The notes under the pieces: model-generated
Told to the model about the DNA's origin: nothing
Databases searched by the model: none
What the model saw: only the letters and a program-made list of their open reading frames with translations
Source of the DNA: Anoxybacillus thermarum
Lineage (GTDB): Bacteria > Bacillota > Bacilli > Bacillales > Anoxybacillaceae
Reading direction: 5' to 3'
NCBI RefSeq assembly: GCF_000836725.1
Contig: NZ_JXTH01000014.1
Span: 1 to 46,608 of the forward strand
Length of the DNA stretch: 46,608 nt
In this document: positions 43,077 through 46,608 of the stretch, in pieces
Numbering within the stretch: position 1 is the first letter of the stretch
Layout of the letters: every line of letters begins with the position of its first letter
Translations under genes and position numbers: made by a program

Positions 43077-43517
43077 ATGAGCCAAAACGATCAAACATTA
43101 TCATTAAAACTATTCATTGTTCTTTCTAGAGCACATAAGGCGGTGTCGGGACATGTAAAACATGACATTCAACGTTACGGACTAAACCCAACAGAGTTCG
43201 GTGTTCTCGACTTGTTGTATCATAAAGGAGCGCAGCCGATTCAACAAATCGGTGACAAAATTTTACTCACTAGTGGAAGCATGACATACGTCATCGACAA
43301 GCTCGAGGAAAAAGGATATATTGTCCGGCAACGTTGTGAAAAGGACCGCCGCATTACGTACGCTGTCATTACTGACGAAGGAAAAGCACTAATGGATCAC
43401 ATTTTTCCTCAACACGCACAAAAAATATCGGAAATTTTCCAATCTTTATCCACAGATGAAAAAGAAACGGCGATTCACTTACTCAAAAAGATAGGTCTTT
43501 CGTTAGCGCCTTTTTAA
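43077..43517 (+). CDS. mhqR: MarR-family repressor, MhqR-like (quinone/electrophile sensing)
   Basis: A 146-aa winged-helix protein: LNPTEFGVLDLLYHKGAQPIQ, then recognition helix region LLTSGSMTYVIDKLEEKG and wing DRRITYAVITDEG. The sequence pattern and the TATCTTGA-type operators match MhqR of B. subtilis, which controls quinone and catechol detoxification genes including a DoxX protein. ATG 43077 is used, 9 nt after AAAGG; TTG 43068 is an alternative. Confidence 0.75.
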   Translation: MSQNDQTLSLKLFIVLSRAHKAVSGHVKHDIQRYGLNPTEFGVLDLLYHKGAQPIQQIGDKILLTSGSMTYVIDKLEEKGYIVRQRCEKDRRITYAVITDEGKALMDHIFPQHAQKISEIFQSLSTDEKETAIHLLKKIGLSLAPF

Positions 43518-43535
43518 GGCCTATCGCACAACTTT

Positions 43536-43553
43536 TATCTTGAAGTCAAGATA
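43536..43553 (+). promoter_or_regulatory. Second MhqR-type operator, before the DoxX gene
   Basis: TATCTTGAAGTCAAGATA differs from the first operator (43046-43063) by one central base. It lies 20 bp upstream of the DoxX start, so the DoxX-pirin pair is likely controlled by the same repressor, perhaps from its own promoter. Confidence 0.8.
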
Positions 43554-43572
43554 TATAAAAGGAGAAATGATT

Positions 43573-43971
43573 ATGATGCACATCGGTATTTTACTTATTC
43601 GTCTAGCTGTCGGTTTAACTTTTGTAGGTCATGGCGCTCAAAAATTATTCGGATGGTTTGGAGGATATGGCTTAAAAGGAACGGGAGGATGGCTTGAATC
43701 TATTGGACTAAAGCCGGGGGTGACAATGGCTCTCATTGCTGGTTTAGCTGAGTTCGTTGGAGGGGTGTTGTTTGCGCTTGGGCTGTTTACCCCATTTGCA
43801 GCTTTGTTAATCGCTGCAACGATGTTCGTCGCCATTGTAAAAGTACATGCACCAAATGGATTTTGGATCACACAAAATGGATTTGAATACAATCTCATTT
43901 TAATTGTGGTTGTCATTGGCGTTGCACTTATTGGCGCAGGCGACTACTCACTTGATGCACTTATAAAATAA
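43573..43971 (+). CDS. DoxX-family membrane protein (MhqP/CatD-like)
   Basis: A 132-aa protein with four transmembrane segments and the DoxX signature GLTFVGHGAQKLFGWFGGYG near residues 16-35. MhqP and CatD of B. subtilis are similar proteins induced by quinones and catechol, where they pair with dioxygenases. ATG 43573, 8 nt after AAAGGAG. It runs with the pirin gene 11 bp downstream. Confidence 0.85.
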   Translation: MMHIGILLIRLAVGLTFVGHGAQKLFGWFGGYGLKGTGGWLESIGLKPGVTMALIAGLAEFVGGVLFALGLFTPFAALLIAATMFVAIVKVHAPNGFWITQNGFEYNLILIVVVIGVALIGAGDYSLDALIK

Positions 43972-43982
43972 GGAGGCACACC

Positions 43983-44687
43983 ATGATTCACATATATCCT
44001 GCACATGAACGATTTGAATCAAACCACGGTTGGTTGCAAAGTTATTTTAGTTTTTCATTTGCTGAATATTTTGATCAAAAAAATATGAACTTTGGCCCAT
44101 TGCGCGTCTTTAATGACGATATAATTGCTCCACAACGCGGATTTGGCGCACATCCTCATCAAGAAATGGAAATCGTTACAGTCGTCTTGAAAGGGCAACT
44201 CGAACATCGCGATAATCTTGGCAATCATCGCATCATCTCATTCGGTGAAGTACAACGAATGACAGCCGGAACAGGTATTGTACATTCAGAAATGAATCCG
44301 TCTACTACGGAAGAAGTCAATCTTCTACAGCTTTGGTTTTTACCTGAAACGTACGGTCTTACTCCATCATACGAACAAATTTCATATGATGTTGAAAACA
44401 TGAAAAATCGGTTATTGCCCATTGTTTCAAAAAAACAAGCCGGTGAGCAAGTTGCCTACATTCACCAAGATATAACAATGTATTTATCCGATTTAGAAAA
44501 TAATCAACAACTTACATTTCAACAGCAAGAAGGACGTCGAATGTATGTGTTTGTTATTGAGGGAGAACTTGTATTAAATGATGATACGATTTTACAACGT
44601 CGTGATGCCGCTCGTATAACAGATATCACACGATTGCACATAACAGCGAACATAGACAGCCGTTTTATGCTCATTGACTTACCGTAG
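43983..44687 (+). CDS. Pirin-family bicupin protein (possible quercetinase-type dioxygenase)
   Basis: A 234-aa pirin protein. The first cupin (about 20-110) has the metal-binding motif GFGAHPHQEMEIVTVV with two His, then a His in GTGIVHSEMNP and a Glu (E in SEMN). The C-terminal domain is shorter than usual and ends in MLIDLP. YhhW-type pirins oxidise quercetin, and a dioxygenase beside DoxX and MhqR fits quinone/catechol defence. ATG behind AAGGAGG. Confidence 0.87.
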   Translation: MIHIYPAHERFESNHGWLQSYFSFSFAEYFDQKNMNFGPLRVFNDDIIAPQRGFGAHPHQEMEIVTVVLKGQLEHRDNLGNHRIISFGEVQRMTAGTGIVHSEMNPSTTEEVNLLQLWFLPETYGLTPSYEQISYDVENMKNRLLPIVSKKQAGEQVAYIHQDITMYLSDLENNQQLTFQQQEGRRMYVFVIEGELVLNDDTILQRRDAARITDITRLHITANIDSRFMLIDLP

Positions 44688-44691
44688 TTGC

Positions 44692-44721
44692 CAGCTTGCC
44701 CGTTTTATTGGGCAAGCTGAA
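44692..44721. terminator. Bidirectional terminator between the pirin gene and the MFS gene
   Basis: CAGCTTGCCC (44692-44701) pairs perfectly with GGGCAAGCTG (44710-44719), with AATTTTA following on plus, between converging genes. Confidence 0.82.
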
Positions 44722-44723
44722 TT

Positions 44724-45926
44724 TTAGCAAGCAACATTTGCATCTTTCGGCAGCCAAAATGTCAACACGCCAAACAACGGAAGAAAGCTACACATGACCA
44801 TAAGTGCTTTTAACGTATACACATCAGCAATTTTTCCAAGTGCAACCGCTCCAAGTGCCCCCATTCCAAATGCGAGACCAACAATTAATCCAGAAGCCAT
44901 CCCGACATTTCCTGGAAGCAATTCTTGTGCGTAAACAACAAAGGTAGCGAAACTAGACGATAAAATAAAGCCTGTGACAAAAACAATTGGCAAAACAAAA
45001 TGAAGTGGCACATATGGCAAAATGAGTGCAAACGGCGCCGTACCAAGCGTGGATGCAAAAATTAAATTTCGTCTCCCAAATCGATCAGCAAGTGGACCGC
45101 CAAAAACGGTACCGATCGCCCCCGCAATCATAAAAACAAACAAATAAAGCTGCGCCTTACGAATGGAAATGTCGTAATATTCCATTAAATAAAATTGATA
45201 GTAATTTGCAATCCCTGCATAATACCACGAACGTGCAAATACTAGCAACACGAGAAGAACGAGGGCAAATATAATTCGTCTGCTTGTATGCTTCTTTCCT
45301 TCTACCGTTTTGTTTGGACGATTTTTCAGTTGATGCAACTGAAGAGCGTACCATTTTGACACCCAAAATAAAACAGCCATTCCTAACGCCGCAACAATGA
45401 CAAACCAACCTGCTCCCTTTTGACCAAACGGAACAAAAATGAGCGCTGTAAACAATGGAGCAAGGGCGTTGCCTGTATTGCCGCCAAGTTGGTAAATGGA
45501 TTGAGCGAATCCCCTTCTCGCCCGCGCAGCAAAATAAACGACACGCGAACCTTCTGGATGAAAGATAGCTGAACCAAATCCAATGAATAAAACGGACAAT
45601 AACACAAAGAAAAAATTAGGTGCAAACGCTAATCCAACCATCCCTATCAAGCTCGCCCCCATACCAAGCGGCAAAAAGCTCGGTGATGGGTGCCGATCGG
45701 AAAACAATCCGACAATCGGTTGCAGGATAGACGAAGTCATATTAAGCGTAAATGCAATCCAACCGATTTGTGTATAAGATAAGTGCATCGACGATTCTAA
45801 AATCGGAAACAACGCCGGTACAACAGCTTGCATCGCGTCATTCAATAAATGACCAATACTAATGGCAATTAAAATCGGATAAACGACTGTTTGCATATTT
45901 GTACGTTGTTCAACACTTGCTTGCAT
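44724..45926 (-). CDS. MFS exporter, fosmidomycin-resistance (Fsr) type
   Basis: A 400-aa transporter with 12 transmembrane segments in two halves. The N-half has ISIGHLLNDAMQAVVPALFP (the Fsr-type HLLND motif near residue 25) and GLFSDRHPSPSFLPLGM; the loop between halves is basic (LKNRPNKTVEGKKHTSRR); the C-half has GGPLADRFGRRNLIF, the MFS motif A. E. coli Fsr exports fosmidomycin; relatives export other small molecules. ATG behind GGGAGAGAAGAAG. Confidence 0.87.
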   Translation of the reverse strand: MQASVEQRTNMQTVVYPILIAISIGHLLNDAMQAVVPALFPILESSMHLSYTQIGWIAFTLNMTSSILQPIVGLFSDRHPSPSFLPLGMGASLIGMVGLAFAPNFFFVLLSVLFIGFGSAIFHPEGSRVVYFAARARRGFAQSIYQLGGNTGNALAPLFTALIFVPFGQKGAGWFVIVAALGMAVLFWVSKWYALQLHQLKNRPNKTVEGKKHTSRRIIFALVLLVLLVFARSWYYAGIANYYQFYLMEYYDISIRKAQLYLFVFMIAGAIGTVFGGPLADRFGRRNLIFASTLGTAPFALILPYVPLHFVLPIVFVTGFILSSSFATFVVYAQELLPGNVGMASGLIVGLAFGMGALGAVALGKIADVYTLKALMVMCSFLPLFGVLTFWLPKDANVAC

Positions 45927-46033
45927 CTTCTTCTCTCCCTGGAAAACAAATTGAATATTTACATTATAATCGCTTCTGCCAATCTTTCAATTTTTTTGCC
46001 TACTAGAAATTGCACCCATGCCGAGCACACTAA

Positions 46034-46069
46034 AAAACACTTTTTCAGCAATCGCCAAAAAAGTGTTTT
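46034..46069. terminator. Hairpin terminator beside the aldo/keto reductase remnant
   Basis: AAAACACTTTTT (46034-46045) pairs with AAAAAGTGTTTT (46058-46069). A/T flanks give U-runs both ways. It follows the end of the reductase remnant on the minus strand. Confidence 0.7.
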
Positions 46070-46074
46070 CGCCA

Positions 46075-46314
46075 TTACGGCAAGCGATGGCCTGCCGCAC
46101 GATAAATCTCGTACCACTCTTGTCGGGAGAGTTGCACATGACTTGCTTGGCAAATGTCTTTTAAACGAGCGGAGTTTGTCGTGCCAATGATGACTTGCAT
46201 GTTCGCTGGATGACGCAAAATCCAAGCGACGGCAATCGCTGACTTGCTTACTCCTTTTTCCTCCGCTATTCGTCCAAGCACTTCATTAACTTTCGGAAAT
46301 TTCTCGTTGTCGAG
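46075..46314 (-). pseudogene. Aldo/keto reductase, C-terminal remnant
   Basis: About 79 codons end in the YdhF-like aldo/keto reductase C-terminus: LDNEKFPKVNEVLGRIAEEK, then AIAVAWILRHPANMQVIIGTT, and QEWYEIYRAAGHRLP. The frame closes with TGA (46317-46315) just upstream, and the first about 220 residues, including the catalytic Tyr/Lys/Asp region, are missing. The IS remnant starts 100 bp further right, so an IS-linked deletion is likely. Confidence 0.85.
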
Positions 46315-46415
46315 TCAGTCAAGACTTTGTGGAGAACATTTTTTCGGTTCACTACGGGTGTTGTCAATCACTAGTTAGCGAACCATTTTCAGGAATTGAT
46401 ATCGTAAGCGCTTTT
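46315..46415. other. Unassigned 100-bp scrap between the reductase remnant and the IS end
   Basis: No frame or family could be recognised. The sequence neither continues the reductase nor shows an obvious inverted repeat. It may be the debris of an earlier insertion or deletion. Confidence 0.4.
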
Positions 46416-46462
46416 GGACTCTCATCCCTCATCTTGAAGTGATGATATTGTATTCCATTTTT
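46416..46462 (-). mobile_element. Right-edge IS terminal region
   Basis: GGACTCTCATCCCT begins at 46416, shares GGACTCTC with the left-edge IS, and lies in the opposite orientation relative to that copy's outer end, as a terminal inverted repeat should. It sits 34 bp beyond the transposase stop. Confidence 0.5.
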
Positions 46463-46608
46463 TTACACCCAACCAAAATCCCGAAGCGCCGACAACGCTT
46501 GATGGATCGGCGTCCCGGATGACCGCTGCAGACACGGTAGATTCTGACGCACCACATCTGCCCACAACCGTCCTGCCTTCCGTTTGGCCTGTTCAACCCG
46601 CTTGGACT
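46463..46608 (-). CDS. IS transposase, C-terminal fragment, runs off the right edge
   Basis: A minus-strand frame entering from beyond 46608 gives 47 residues (SKRVEQAKRKAGRLWADVV ... GTPIHQALSALRDFGWV) and stops at TAA (46465-46463). Base composition is richer in G+C than the neighbouring genes. It is probably the C-terminus of the same transposase family as at the left edge, based on shared terminal motif and orientation rather than protein overlap. Confidence 0.55.
   Translation of the reverse strand, partial: SKRVEQAKRKAGRLWADVVRQNLPCLQRSSGTPIHQALSALRDFGWV

Noticed and set aside
1-46608. CRISPR arrays, tRNA or rRNA genes, prophage
   Set aside because: No regularly spaced repeats, cloverleaf or rRNA motifs, and no phage structural genes seen on reading through.

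Overview
The window looks like a contig from a moderately thermophilic Bacillaceae of the Anoxybacillus/Geobacillus type. The grounds are gene content and order (ymfF-ymfH-ymfI-ymfJ, ymfK, rodZ-like ymfM, pgsA, cinA, recA), Bacillus-style ribosome binding sites with frequent TTG/GTG starts, a LexA box of the CGAAC-N4-GTTCG type, CcpA cre sites, and sporulation genes (csgA-like, a SleB/CwlJ-type hydrolase). Both edges end inside insertion-sequence fragments read on the minus strand. These share the terminal motif GGACTCTC, so the contig was probably broken at two copies of one IS family.

Left third (1-16.4 kb), almost all minus strand. An IS end is followed by recA, which is split by a 984-nt group I intron carrying a Vsr-like (EDxHD, I-Bth0305I-type) homing endonuclease. 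Upstream lie cinA, pgsA, ymfM, ymfK and the ymfFHIJ set, including the EF-P-modification reductase YmfI and an M16 peptidase pair, then cysK. A rhodanese lipoprotein converges on topB, which is interrupted by an in-frame TAA. Then come a YcgR/YcgQ permease pair and a lipid kinase.

Middle (16.4-29.2 kb). A structured, terminator-bearing 5' leader precedes a DUF2294 gene and an SbtA-type Na+/bicarbonate permease. Next are a FAD oxidoreductase, a HAD phosphatase overlapping a glycerol-1-phosphate-dehydrogenase-like gene, a csgA-like sporulation gene, a cysteine-cluster protein and a decayed ynfA. A two-gene CydA-like membrane complex follows, its first subunit ending in a c-type cytochrome domain. 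An ArsR/permease/redoxin operon and a membrane-bound histidine kinase follow. A second long structured leader precedes a small membrane protein.

Right third (29.2-46.6 kb). The mannitol locus has an intact mtlA, but mtlR is fused in frame to the last part of mtlD. The mtlR C-terminus, mtlF and the catalytic part of mtlD are absent from between them. Then come a CAP-domain lipoprotein, a DUF2157/GDYXXLXY membrane protein, an IclR regulator with malate synthase G, and an ABC transporter with its own TetR gene and two perfect TTGACT-N4-AGTCAA operators. Also here are an SPFH protein with a 53-aa ribbon-helix-helix gene, a LysM cell-wall hydrolase, a quinone-stress set (MhqR-like MarR, DoxX, pirin) with two TATCTTGA-type operators, and an Fsr-type MFS exporter. 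An aldo/keto-reductase remnant abuts the right IS.

No rRNA, tRNA, CRISPR array or prophage was seen. The strongest observations are the recA intron, the mtlR'-'mtlD chimera, the cytochrome-c-bearing CydA-like complex and the two unexplained leader RNAs. Three other genes also show decay (topB, ynfA, aldo/keto reductase).
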